A stretch of DNA of 8,456 bases, from contig JABDJR010000235.1 in NCBI GenBank assembly GCA_013003415.1, positions 1-8,456 on the forward strand. Direction: 5' to 3'. Source of the stretch: Candidatus Eiseniibacteriota bacterium. Lineage in GTDB: Bacteria; Eisenbacteria; RBG-16-71-46; JABDJR01. The position numbers and the translations under genes are program-made. Positions 1-6,852 of this stretch are shown piece by piece; positions within the stretch are counted from its first letter, which is position 1, and each line of letters opens with the position of its first letter. The notes beneath the pieces are model-generated. The model saw nothing but the letters and a program-made list of their open reading frames with translations, did no database searches and was not told where the DNA came from.

Positions 1-2
1 TC

Positions 3-323
3 GACTTCGTAGGCTGACCAAATCGCTTGCTTGCATAGGCTGCACCGCGGAAGGGGAGAGGACTCTTCGTTCAGACAAGCCCGATGGGCGGGTTGCCCGT
101 TGTAGATCAGGAACTGCCCGTTGAATCCTTTCTCACACAGAAAACACTGCACGTGGTGCGAGTGGTAGCTCCGATCTTCAACAACGATGTAGTCGCCGCG
201 GATTTCTTGGCCGCACTTTTCGCAAAAGACACTGGCGACCAGGGGGTTTGGAATGGCGAAAAGGATCACGCAAGACAAAACGCACAGGAGTAGGAGATGT
301 GTTGCTTGCGGTTTGTCGATCAC
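3..323 (-). CDS. Secreted LIM-like zinc-finger protein, N-terminal part (truncated by window edge)
   Basis: The minus strand is open from a GTG at 321-323 to the window edge, giving 107 residues. An N-terminal hydrophobic run (about residues 9-29) followed by V-A-S (29-31) looks like a signal peptide, so the protein is probably exported. The mature part starts with a LIM-type pattern: C34-x2-C37, then H57-x2-C60, then C63. The expected Cys at 66 is Gly, and the domain closes with H80-x2-C83. A second C94-x2-C97 begins another similar module just before the edge. LIM domains are zinc-binding protein-interaction modules; in bacteria they often precede a DA1-type zinc peptidase, but that part would lie outside the window. 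The GTG start is supported by GGAGGA 9 nt upstream. The gene begins 35 bp after the thrA stop on the same strand, so it may be cotranscribed. The secretion and LIM calls are from sequence; the function is unknown. Confidence 0.72.
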   Translation of the reverse strand, partial: MIDKPQATHLLLLCVLSCVILFAIPNPLVASVFCEKCGQEIRGDYIVVEDRSYHSHHVQCFLCEKGFNGQFLIYNGQPAHRACLNEESSPLPRCSLCKQAIWSAYEV

Positions 324-332
324 GTCCTCGGA

Positions 333-338
333 TCCTCC
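333..338 (-). promoter_or_regulatory. Ribosome binding site for the LIM-like gene
   Basis: Read on the minus strand this is GGAGGA, a near-perfect Shine-Dalgarno sequence 9 nt before the GTG at 321-323. It decides the start of the LIM-like gene, which has no ATG before its hydrophobic segment. Confidence 0.7.
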
Positions 339-358
339 GCCCAAAACCCGAGGCCGCG

Positions 359-2803
359 CTAGTAAGGTAGGTAATTCGCCAGCTTCAGGATGTCAGAAAA
401 CACGCCCATGGCGGTGACGTCGGCCCCGGCCCCGGGACCCTGCAAAACCAAAGGTGTGTTGGAATAGCGCTCGGTTGTAAACGCCATGATGTTGTCGGTA
501 CCCCGGGTACCCGCAAAGGGATGGGTTACGGGGAACTCTTTGAGCCCGGCCTCGGCCCCATCGGGGGTCAGGGTGCCAACGTAACGCAGCACAAACGCTT
601 TGGATCGCGCCTCTTCAATGCGTTTTTGCATCGCCTTATCTTGCTTGGCGAATTTAGCATAGAAGTCGGGGGCAAAATCGCCACGACGTAAAGGCGAAGG
701 CACCAGGTTCTCTACTTTTACATCGGACAGGTTGAGTTCGTTCCCCAAAATGCGAGCGAAGATGAGAAGTTTCCGGCCCACATCTTGACCACTCAAGTCT
801 TCTCGTGGGTCGGGCTCGGTAAACCCTTTCTGATGAGCTTCTTGCACCAACTCACTAAACGGTTGTACACCGTCGAAGTTGTTGAAGAGGTAACTCAAGG
901 TTCCCGAGAACACTCCCTCAATCTTATGAATCGTGTCTCCCGAAGCAATGAGATCGCTCACGGTTGAAATCACGGGCATGCCGGCACCCACATTGGCTTC
1001 GAACAAGAAATACTTCTGGTACTCGTCGAGAAGCTGCAACAGCGATTGGTATTGCCCCCAAGGAAGCACGTTGGCGAGCTTGTTTGGGGTGACGATGTGC
1101 ATGTCGGCCTTTACAAAGTCGGGATAGGCCTTCACCACCGCCGCACTTGCGGTGCAATCGACCAGGGCGAAGTTTGTAAAGGTGGCATTTCGAATCTGAG
1201 AGGTGAGGTTCTTGAGATCCAAGGTGTTGCGGGAGCGTTTTAGAAGCGGCTGCCACTCCCGTAGATCGATACCATCTTCATCAAAGATGAACTTGCGGCT
1301 ATTCGACACGCCGCACACACGAAGATCGATGCCTTTCTCGAGTAAGTTCTCTTGCTGCTTGCGAAGTTGTTCCAGTAGAGCACGACCCACGTTGCCCACC
1401 CCCAGCACAAAGAGGTTGAGGGTGAGTTTGGTTTCGAAAAAGGCTTGGTGAATGACTTCGAGAGCGCGGCGTTTATCGCTGGTGTGAAGCACGAAGGAGA
1501 TGTTCCGCTCAGAGCCGCCCTGGGCAATGGCGGCAATGTTGACGTGGTGTTGCCCTAAGGACTGGAACACCTGCCCACTCACACCGGGTTTCCCTTTCAT
1601 GCCCTCACCAACCACGGCAACCACGGTCTGGGAGTCGGCCACATCGAGGAAGAGCATCTTTTGTCGCATTTCCAGCTGGAACTCCGCCTGAAGGGCCCGC
1701 GCTGCCACCGCTTCATCGCGAGAGTTCACGGCAAAGCAAATGGTGTGCTCCGAAGAAGCCTGGGAAATGAGAATCACGTTCACGCTGGCTCGAGCCAAGT
1801 TGCGAAAGAGCCGTTCCGCGGTTCCGGGGACACCCACCATACCGGGTCCGCGCAGGGTAAACAAACTGACTCCGTCCACCGAGCTGATGCCCTTAACAAT
1901 GGCGTTCGAGGTGCTGGCCTTGCGAGAAATGCGTGTGCCGGGAGCTTTAGGGTTAAGCGTGTTCTTAATCTGAATGGGAATGCGGTGCGCAATCGCCGGG
2001 GCCAGGGCCGCCGAGTGAATGACACTCGCTCCAAAGTAAGACATCTCCATGGCTTCTTCGTAGGAGAGATCGGGAAGGACAAAGGCATTGCGAACGGCTC
2101 GAGGATCGGCACTAAGAACGCCGTCTACGTCGGTCCAAATCTCGATAACCGAAGCTTTGAGAGCCGCCCCCAAAATGGCCGCCGTGTAGTCGGATCCATC
2201 GCGTCCCAAAGTGACGGTTCGTCCTTCGGGGGTAGAGGCAATAAACCCGGTGACAATGGCAAGATGATCTTTGGCGAAGGCGCGTAGCGTTTTTTTAATA
2301 CGCGTGTTGGTTTCTTCAAAAGCGACCGCCGCCGGATCGGTGTGATCGGTGGCTATGATCATGTCGCGAGCGTCAACCGCGGTGGCTTTCGTTTTCAGAT
2401 AGCTTGCAAGAATGGTGGCCGAGAGGCGCTCACCCAAGCTCGAAACCAAGTCGAGGGAGTGGCGGGAACAATCGCGAAGAAGATAGATGCCGTGCAAAAT
2501 GTCGTGGAGCTCTTCCAGGAGCCCATCGATTAGGGCGCGATCTTTCTTCGAGATCTTCTTCCCTAAAAGCTCGTGGACGGCCGTTTCATGACGAAGGACC
2601 AACTCAGATTCAAGCTGCTCGTAGGACGTGTCGCCGTTTTCGGCTCGTCGTGCTGCTTCAATGAGCTGATCGGTAACCCCGCCAAAGGCGGAAACCACGA
2701 CCACCGTACGTTCGTGTTTGAGGGTGGCCAACATGATCTTGGTTGCGGCTTGAATCCGCTCGACGTTGCCGAGGGATGAGCCGCCAAATTTTAGAACTCG
2801 CAT
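359..2803 (-). CDS. thrA: Bifunctional aspartokinase / homoserine dehydrogenase (ThrA type)
   Basis: This cytoplasmic bifunctional enzyme phosphorylates aspartate and reduces aspartate semialdehyde to homoserine for Thr and Met synthesis. It has 814 residues, close to the roughly 820 of E. coli ThrA, and is collinear with it. The aspartokinase domain (about 1-290) shows KFGGSS at 5-10, GRDGSDY at 200-206 and WTDVDGV at 223-229. Two ACT regulatory modules follow (about 313-385 and 394-445), with RGPGMVG and VVGEGMKG signatures. The homoserine dehydrogenase part has the NAD(P) motif GVGNVG at 468-473, VTPNK at 571-575, SGTLSY at 633-638, and EPDPREDLSG with the D674/K678 pair that matches the catalytic Asp/Lys of the family. 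The ATG at 2801-2803 gives the family N-terminus MRVLKFGG. An in-frame GTG at 2849-2851 would add 16 unrelated residues, and neither start has a good Shine-Dalgarno. It lies downstream of boxR on the same strand. Confidence 0.96.
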   Translation of the reverse strand: MRVLKFGGSSLGNVERIQAATKIMLATLKHERTVVVVSAFGGVTDQLIEAARRAENGDTSYEQLESELVLRHETAVHELLGKKISKKDRALIDGLLEELHDILHGIYLLRDCSRHSLDLVSSLGERLSATILASYLKTKATAVDARDMIIATDHTDPAAVAFEETNTRIKKTLRAFAKDHLAIVTGFIASTPEGRTVTLGRDGSDYTAAILGAALKASVIEIWTDVDGVLSADPRAVRNAFVLPDLSYEEAMEMSYFGASVIHSAALAPAIAHRIPIQIKNTLNPKAPGTRISRKASTSNAIVKGISSVDGVSLFTLRGPGMVGVPGTAERLFRNLARASVNVILISQASSEHTICFAVNSRDEAVAARALQAEFQLEMRQKMLFLDVADSQTVVAVVGEGMKGKPGVSGQVFQSLGQHHVNIAAIAQGGSERNISFVLHTSDKRRALEVIHQAFFETKLTLNLFVLGVGNVGRALLEQLRKQQENLLEKGIDLRVCGVSNSRKFIFDEDGIDLREWQPLLKRSRNTLDLKNLTSQIRNATFTNFALVDCTASAAVVKAYPDFVKADMHIVTPNKLANVLPWGQYQSLLQLLDEYQKYFLFEANVGAGMPVISTVSDLIASGDTIHKIEGVFSGTLSYLFNNFDGVQPFSELVQEAHQKGFTEPDPREDLSGQDVGRKLLIFARILGNELNLSDVKVENLVPSPLRRGDFAPDFYAKFAKQDKAMQKRIEEARSKAFVLRYVGTLTPDGAEAGLKEFPVTHPFAGTRGTDNIMAFTTERYSNTPLVLQGPGAGADVTAMGVFSDILKLANYLPY

Positions 2804-2824
2804 AGAAAGAGCATGAGACAGGGG

Positions 2825-2843
2825 AGGGCTTTGGGCAAGCCCT
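2825..2843 (-). promoter_or_regulatory. Perfect 7-bp hairpin in the thrA leader
   Basis: AGGGCTT and AAGCCCT pair perfectly around a 5-nt loop, ending 21 nt before the thrA ATG. No T-run follows on the minus strand, so it is not a standard intrinsic terminator. No Thr- or Ile-rich leader peptide is visible, so a classical thr attenuator is not supported. It could be a leader structure affecting thrA translation or a remnant between boxR and thrA. If the upstream GTG at 2849-2851 were used, the hairpin would lie inside the coding region. Confidence 0.4.
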
Positions 2844-2854
2844 AGAGCCACCGT

Positions 2855-2920
2855 CGCGAGTGGGTTTTAGGCCACGGTCAGATCGACCGGGAGTGAGTAT
2901 TAGGCGACGGCCAGGTCGAC
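2855..2920 (-). repeat. Two adjacent 33-bp tandem copies of the boxR 3' end
   Basis: Positions 2855-2887 and 2888-2920 are head-to-tail copies, identical at 27 of 33 positions with no gaps. The upstream copy on the minus strand (2888-2920) holds the last codons of boxR (V-D-L-A-V-A-stop) plus 12 bp beyond. The second copy repeats them as V-D-L-T-V-A-stop. As 33 bp is 11 codons, the second copy is in frame with boxR, so a stop read-through would add ten residues and end with nearly the same tail. Neither neighbouring 33-bp stretch continues the repeat. Confidence 0.85.
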
Positions 2921-3652
2921 GCTTTCGAGTTCATTCACAATGTCGTCCACCGTGCGCCCACTGGTGAGAACGATTTTCTGAGCCTGGGAGTAAAGGGGCT
3001 CCCGGGTATCCCACAAACGCTCGAGTTCGCTCATGGCGTTGGGATGGTTTTCCATGGGGCGATGGTCCCCTTGCGCTACGACCCGATTCCAATGGTCTTT
3101 GGGAGCCGCCTTCAACCACACCGTGGTGGTGCGCCGGCGGAGTAAGGAGAAGGTTTCGGGATCATTCACGATGCCGCCGCTCGTGGCCACCACCCCTCCC
3201 GCCTCTTCGGCAAGGAGCGATTCAAGCGCTTGGCGTTCCAGGCGGCGGAAAGTGTCGTCGCCCTGAAGTTCAAAAATCTGCCCGAGGCTAAGACCGGCTT
3301 CTTTCTCGATGCGCTCGTCGAGTTCCCAAAAGGGTTTTCCAAGGGCGCTCGCCAGGGCGCGACCGACCGTGCTTTTTCCGGCCCCTCGCAAACCCACAAG
3401 AGAAATGAATCGATGGGGTTGCGCTTCGGCCTGGGAAATAAGGTCGACCATGCTGGTGCCGAGGGCGCGCGACACGTCGTGAAGTCTGAGGAAAGAGATA
3501 TTGCCCTCGCCCTTTTCCAGTTGAGCAAGGAAGCGCGGGCTTAGACCCGAGCGCTCACACAGGGTGCGTCGGCTCAGGCCCTGCTCTCTTCGGAGGCGGG
3601 CGACGGTTGCCCCGAGGGCGTGGAGGGCAGATTGGGAGATTGGTGAACTCAT
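2900..3652 (-). CDS. boxR: BoxR-type regulator: XRE HTH fused to a shikimate-kinase-like domain
   Basis: This 250-residue cytoplasmic DNA-binding protein has an XRE-type helix-turn-helix at about 12-70, then a shikimate-kinase fold (about 82-245). The kinase-like part has an intact Walker A GLRGAGKST (87-95), LDERIE (111-116), FRRLE (135-139), a GG pair at 159-160 and a lid-like RPM at 198-200. This architecture is that of BoxR and BzdR of Azoarcus, repressors of benzoate genes whose C-terminal domain binds benzoyl-CoA. It is transcribed divergently from boxCB, which supports BoxR over a biosynthetic AroK. A TTG at 3686-3688 would add 12 residues but overlaps a promoter candidate and has no ribosome site. 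The ATG at 3650-3652 starts 6 nt after a TATACT box, so the mRNA may be leaderless. Its last codons and stop are duplicated downstream. Many pipelines would call it shikimate kinase. Confidence 0.9.
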   Translation of the reverse strand: MSSPISQSALHALGATVARLRREQGLSRRTLCERSGLSPRFLAQLEKGEGNISFLRLHDVSRALGTSMVDLISQAEAQPHRFISLVGLRGAGKSTVGRALASALGKPFWELDERIEKEAGLSLGQIFELQGDDTFRRLERQALESLLAEEAGGVVATSGGIVNDPETFSLLRRRTTTVWLKAAPKDHWNRVVAQGDHRPMENHPNAMSELERLWDTREPLYSQAQKIVLTSGRTVDDIVNELESVDLAVA

Positions 3653-3658
3653 TGTGGC

Positions 3659-3688
3659 AGTATAATGCTTTGTTTGGGTTGACTTCAA
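3659..3688 (-). promoter_or_regulatory. Candidate boxR promoter (possible leaderless start)
   Basis: On the minus strand TTGAAG (3683-3688) is followed by an 18-bp spacer and TATACT (3659-3664). The -10 box ends 6 nt before the boxR ATG, so transcription would begin at or beside the start codon. No Shine-Dalgarno lies before that ATG, which fits a leaderless mRNA. This is a motif call only. Confidence 0.45.
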
Positions 3689-3709
3689 TCACTAATATGC
3701 AATAAAATG
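3679..3709 (+). promoter_or_regulatory. Candidate boxCB promoter
   Basis: TTGACT (3679-3684) and TAAAAT (3704-3709) each match the sigma-70 consensus at 5 of 6 positions, with a rather long 19-bp spacer. The start point would be near 3716, leaving a leader of about 60 nt before boxC. Its -35 overlaps the -35 of the divergent boxR promoter candidate within the palindrome TTGACTTCAA (3679-3688). Confidence 0.45.
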
Positions 3710-3711
3710 CC
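3698..3711 (+). promoter_or_regulatory. Candidate BoxR operator (TGCA-N6-TGCC)
   Basis: TGCA at 3698-3701 and TGCC at 3708-3711 are direct half-sites separated by six bases. From memory, BzdR/BoxR operators in Azoarcus contain TGCA direct repeats with this 6-nt spacing; here the second half-site differs at its last base. The pair covers the -10 box of the boxCB promoter candidate, where binding would repress. It is an inferred site. Confidence 0.4.
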
Positions 3712-3766
3712 TAGCTCCGGGTATTGAAGATGACTTTGAGCCCGCACAGGATTTTTGTACCCACCC

Positions 3767-3772
3767 AAGAGG
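3767..3772 (+). promoter_or_regulatory. Ribosome binding site deciding the boxC start
   Basis: AAGAGG lies 6 nt before the ATG at 3779-3781. An in-frame TTG at 3755-3757 would add eight residues not typical of BoxC and would place this purine run inside the coding region, so the ATG is preferred. Confidence 0.7.
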
Positions 3773-3778
3773 CAATCG

Positions 3779-5443
3779 ATGAGCACAACTGTTTCGGCCC
3801 ACGAGCCGGTTAATTTCCAAACCCATCCGGACCGGTACCACCATTGGAAACTGTCGATCGATGGAGATCGTGCAAACCTGGTTTTGGATATCCAAGAGGA
3901 CAAGCCCTTTCGCGGCGACTACCTTTTGAAGCTGAATTCCTACGACCTTGGTGTCGACATTGAACTCGCCGATGCCATTGACCGTTTGCGTTTCGAACAC
4001 CCGGAAGTGAAAGTCGTTGTCCTTTCCAGCGGCAAAGACCGCGTCTTTTCGGCGGGTGCCAACATTCGCATGTTGGGTCAGTCGGATCACGGATTCAAAA
4101 TCAACTTCTGTAAGTTCACCAACGAAACGCGTCTTGCCATGGAAGACGCTTCCAAGCACAGCAACTTACGGTTCTTGGCCGCCTTGAATGGCATCACGGC
4201 GGGCGGTGGTTATGAACTCGCGCTCGCCTGCGACGATCTTGTATTAGTCGACGACGACAACAGTGCGGTCAGCCTTCCCGAGGTTCCGTTACTTGGTGTG
4301 CTTCCCGGCACCGGCGGCCTCACCCGCGTGGTCGACAAACGCAAAGTGCGTCGTGATCTGGCCGATATCTTTTGCACCCTCTCCGAGGGCGTGAAAGGAA
4401 AACGCGCGGTCGATTGGGGTTTGGTCGACGCCATCGCTCCCCGCAGCAAGTTTGAAGACGTCGTTAACGAACGAACCGAGAATCTGAAGTCGCAAGTGAA
4501 AGAGCGTAGCGGTAAGGGCATCGAGTGGAGCCCCGTGACCTTTACGGAAGACGGGCCCTCGCGCACCTACGAGTACGTGACTTTGAAGTGTGATCTTGAA
4601 GAACGTACGGCGACGATCACCATCCAGGGCCCCGGTACCGATGCGCCCGCCAGCGCAGCCGACTTCCGTGAGAAGGGCGTGAACAGCTGGGCCCTTCGAG
4701 CCTTCCGTGAATTAGACAACGCGTTGCTCCACCTCCGGTTCAACATGCCCGAGTGCGGCCTGATCTTGATCAAGACTCACGGGGTTAACGCCAATGTCCT
4801 TGCCGTAGACAACTTTTTGAACGACAACCGAGACGATTGGTATGTGAACGAAGTCCTTACGTACCAAGCCCGCGTTTTACGCCGCCTCGATCTTATGGCG
4901 AAAAGTATTTTTGCGCTCATCGAGCCTCGTTCCTGCTTTGCCGGTTGCTTGTTCGAACTCGCGCTAGCTGCGGATCGCAGCTACTTGCTCGACGATGACA
5001 ACGAGGATAGAGACAAAGCCCCCGAAGTGGCCTTAGGTCCGCTAAACGCCGGCACTTATCCCATGACCCACTGCTTAAGTCGTCTGGAAGTTCGTTATTC
5101 TGGTGATCAATCCAAAGTCGACGAGCTGATCAAACAAGGAACCTTTGACCCTCAGGATGCCGAGGACGCCGGGCTGGTGACCTTCGTGCTCGATGACATC
5201 GACTACGAAGACGAAGTTCGCGTGGCTATTGAAGAGCGCGCCTCACTCAGCCCCGACGCCCTAACTGGTATGGAAGCGTCACTTCGATTCCCCGGCAGTG
5301 AAAACTGCGACAGCAAAATTTTTGGGCGGCTCTCCGCCTGGCAAAACTGGATTTTCTTCCGCCCCAACGCGGTGGGCGAGAAGGGTGCACTAAAACTTTA
5401 CGGCCAGCCCACGCGGCCGGAATTCGATTGGAAACGCACATGA
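3779..5443 (+). CDS. boxC: 2,3-epoxybenzoyl-CoA dihydrolase (benzoyl-CoA-dihydrodiol lyase) BoxC
   Basis: BoxC hydrolyses the 2,3-epoxybenzoyl-CoA made by BoxB, opening the ring to a C6 semialdehyde CoA ester with loss of formate, in the cytoplasm. The protein has 554 residues, almost the same as Azoarcus evansii BoxC, and is collinear with it as I remember it. It is an enlarged crotonase (enoyl-CoA hydratase/isomerase) with two related halves. The first half has the oxyanion-hole segments SAGANI (91-96) and TAGGGYELALACD (140-152). The second half has FELALAADR (392-400). Residues reported as important in BoxC, C111, E146 and E168, fall at exactly these positions here. The N-terminal THPDRYHHWKL and KLNSYDLGVDIEL blocks are BoxC hallmarks. 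The ATG start has AAGAGG upstream. Its TGA stop overlaps the boxB ATG, so the two are cotranscribed and translationally coupled, probably under BoxR. Confidence 0.96.
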   Translation: MSTTVSAHEPVNFQTHPDRYHHWKLSIDGDRANLVLDIQEDKPFRGDYLLKLNSYDLGVDIELADAIDRLRFEHPEVKVVVLSSGKDRVFSAGANIRMLGQSDHGFKINFCKFTNETRLAMEDASKHSNLRFLAALNGITAGGGYELALACDDLVLVDDDNSAVSLPEVPLLGVLPGTGGLTRVVDKRKVRRDLADIFCTLSEGVKGKRAVDWGLVDAIAPRSKFEDVVNERTENLKSQVKERSGKGIEWSPVTFTEDGPSRTYEYVTLKCDLEERTATITIQGPGTDAPASAADFREKGVNSWALRAFRELDNALLHLRFNMPECGLILIKTHGVNANVLAVDNFLNDNRDDWYVNEVLTYQARVLRRLDLMAKSIFALIEPRSCFAGCLFELALAADRSYLLDDDNEDRDKAPEVALGPLNAGTYPMTHCLSRLEVRYSGDQSKVDELIKQGTFDPQDAEDAGLVTFVLDDIDYEDEVRVAIEERASLSPDALTGMEASLRFPGSENCDSKIFGRLSAWQNWIFFRPNAVGEKGALKLYGQPTRPEFDWKRT

Positions 5444-6852
5444 GCAATATGAACCTCTATGACACCATTCCCAACAACGTGAACCTGAGTGATGACAAAA
5501 AGCTTAAGCGCGCTTTAGAAAAGTGGCTCCCCGACTTTCAGTCCTGGTGGATGGACATGGGGCCCGAAGGTTTTCAGGCCAACGACGTTTATCTGCGCAC
5601 GGCTATTGATGTCGATCCCAAGGGCTGGGCTCATTTTGATCATGTGAAGATGCCCGACTATCGCTGGGGTATTTTTCTGGCTGCCCAAGAGAAGGATCGC
5701 AAGATCGGGTTTGGCGACCACATGGGGAAACCGGTGTGGCAAGAAGTACCCGGTGAGTATCGCGGCATGCTACGTCGCCTGATTGTGACCCAGGCCGATA
5801 CCGAGCCGGCGAGCGTGGAACAACAACGTTTGCTCGGCCAAACCTGCCCCAGCTTGTACGACTTGCGAAACCTCTTCCAGGTGAACGTGGAAGAGGGTCG
5901 CCACCTTTGGGCCATGGTCTATCTTCTCCACGGTTACTTTGGGCGCGACGGCCGCGAAGAGGCCGAAGCGCTGCTCGCGCGCCGTTCCGGAAACCCGGAT
6001 AAGCCTCGGATTCTAGGCGCTTTTAACGAGCCCATCGAAGACTGGCTCAGCTTCTTCATGTTCACCATGTTCACCGATCGCGACGGGAAGTATCAGCTAC
6101 TTGCCCTCGCCGAGAGTGGTTTCGATCCGCTTTCCCGCACCACGCGTTTCATGCTCACCGAAGAAGCCCACCATATGTTCGTGGGTGAAACCGGGGTGGG
6201 ACGTGTGGTGGAGCGCACCGCGCAACTCATGAAAGAGGGCAACGACGACGTCCGCAAGGCGGGTGGCGTTGACTTACCTCTTATTCAAAAGTACCTGAAC
6301 CTCTGGTTCACTCTGTCGCTCGATTTGTTCGGGGGCGAAGTCTCCAGCAACGCAGCCGACTTCTTTGCTTCGGGCCTCAAAGGTCGTCAGAAGGAAGATC
6401 GTCTCGATGAGCACACCGCCCTCGATCAGTACTACAACCTAAACGTGTTCCGCGACGGTAAGCGCACCATGGAAGAAGTTCCCTTGCGCAACGCCTTGAA
6501 CGAAGTGCTTCGCGACTCCTATGTCGACGATTGTCAGCGTGGGGTGGATCGCTGGAACAAGACCCTGGAAGAGCACGGCATCAACTTCGAGTTGAAGTTG
6601 CCTCACCGTTCCTTCCACCGTCACATTGGCGAGTTTGCCAACGTTCACTTCGATCCCGAAGGCAACTTCCTGAGCGACGAGGAGTGGGACAAGCGCAAAG
6701 ACGAGTTCTTACCGTCGGAAGAAGACAAAGTGTTCGTGAAGTCGCTCATGCATGCGGTTCGAGAGCCGGGAAAGATCGCCAACTGGATTGCCCCGCCCAA
6801 GCGCGGCATCAACGGCCAGCCCTTCGAGTTTGAGTACGTGCGATTGAGCTAG
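5440..6852 (+). CDS. boxB: Benzoyl-CoA 2,3-epoxidase, di-iron oxygenase component BoxB
   Basis: BoxB inserts one oxygen atom of O2 into benzoyl-CoA to make 2,3-epoxybenzoyl-CoA, taking electrons from the BoxA reductase. It has 470 residues (Azoarcus BoxB has about 473) and is highly similar throughout, with the N-terminal IPNNVNL block and the RNLFQVNVEEGRHLW segment. The di-iron ligands expected from the BoxB structure are present at a constant +2 offset: E122, E152, H155, D213, E242 and H245. The ATG at 5440-5442 overlaps the boxC TGA, forming ATGA; an upstream in-frame TTG at 5428 lies inside boxC and is not needed. No boxA follows: the next gene is convergent and unrelated. The terminal codons and TAG stop are repeated twice immediately downstream. 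Confidence 0.97.
   Translation: MSNMNLYDTIPNNVNLSDDKKLKRALEKWLPDFQSWWMDMGPEGFQANDVYLRTAIDVDPKGWAHFDHVKMPDYRWGIFLAAQEKDRKIGFGDHMGKPVWQEVPGEYRGMLRRLIVTQADTEPASVEQQRLLGQTCPSLYDLRNLFQVNVEEGRHLWAMVYLLHGYFGRDGREEAEALLARRSGNPDKPRILGAFNEPIEDWLSFFMFTMFTDRDGKYQLLALAESGFDPLSRTTRFMLTEEAHHMFVGETGVGRVVERTAQLMKEGNDDVRKAGGVDLPLIQKYLNLWFTLSLDLFGGEVSSNAADFFASGLKGRQKEDRLDEHTALDQYYNLNVFRDGKRTMEEVPLRNALNEVLRDSYVDDCQRGVDRWNKTLEEHGINFELKLPHRSFHRHIGEFANVHFDPEGNFLSDEEWDKRKDEFLPSEEDKVFVKSLMHAVREPGKIANWIAPPKRGINGQPFEFEYVRLS

Noticed and set aside
84..293. Plus-strand open frame of 69 codons near the left edge
   Set aside because: It is antisense to the LIM-like gene, whose signal peptide, ordered Cys/His pattern and good ribosome site make the minus strand the coding one.
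1661..2287. Plus-strand frame of 208 codons inside thrA
   Set aside because: Antisense shadow of a strongly conserved aspartokinase region; low-complexity, Gly/Arg/Asn-rich translation with no recognisable domain.
2825..2843. Intrinsic terminator after boxR
   Set aside because: The hairpin is perfect but no T-run follows on the minus strand, and it lies about 57 bp past the boxR stop, within the thrA leader.
2900..3652. Annotation as a biosynthetic shikimate kinase (aroK)
   Set aside because: The N-terminal XRE domain, divergence from boxCB and the BoxR/BzdR-like C-terminal blocks argue for a regulator.
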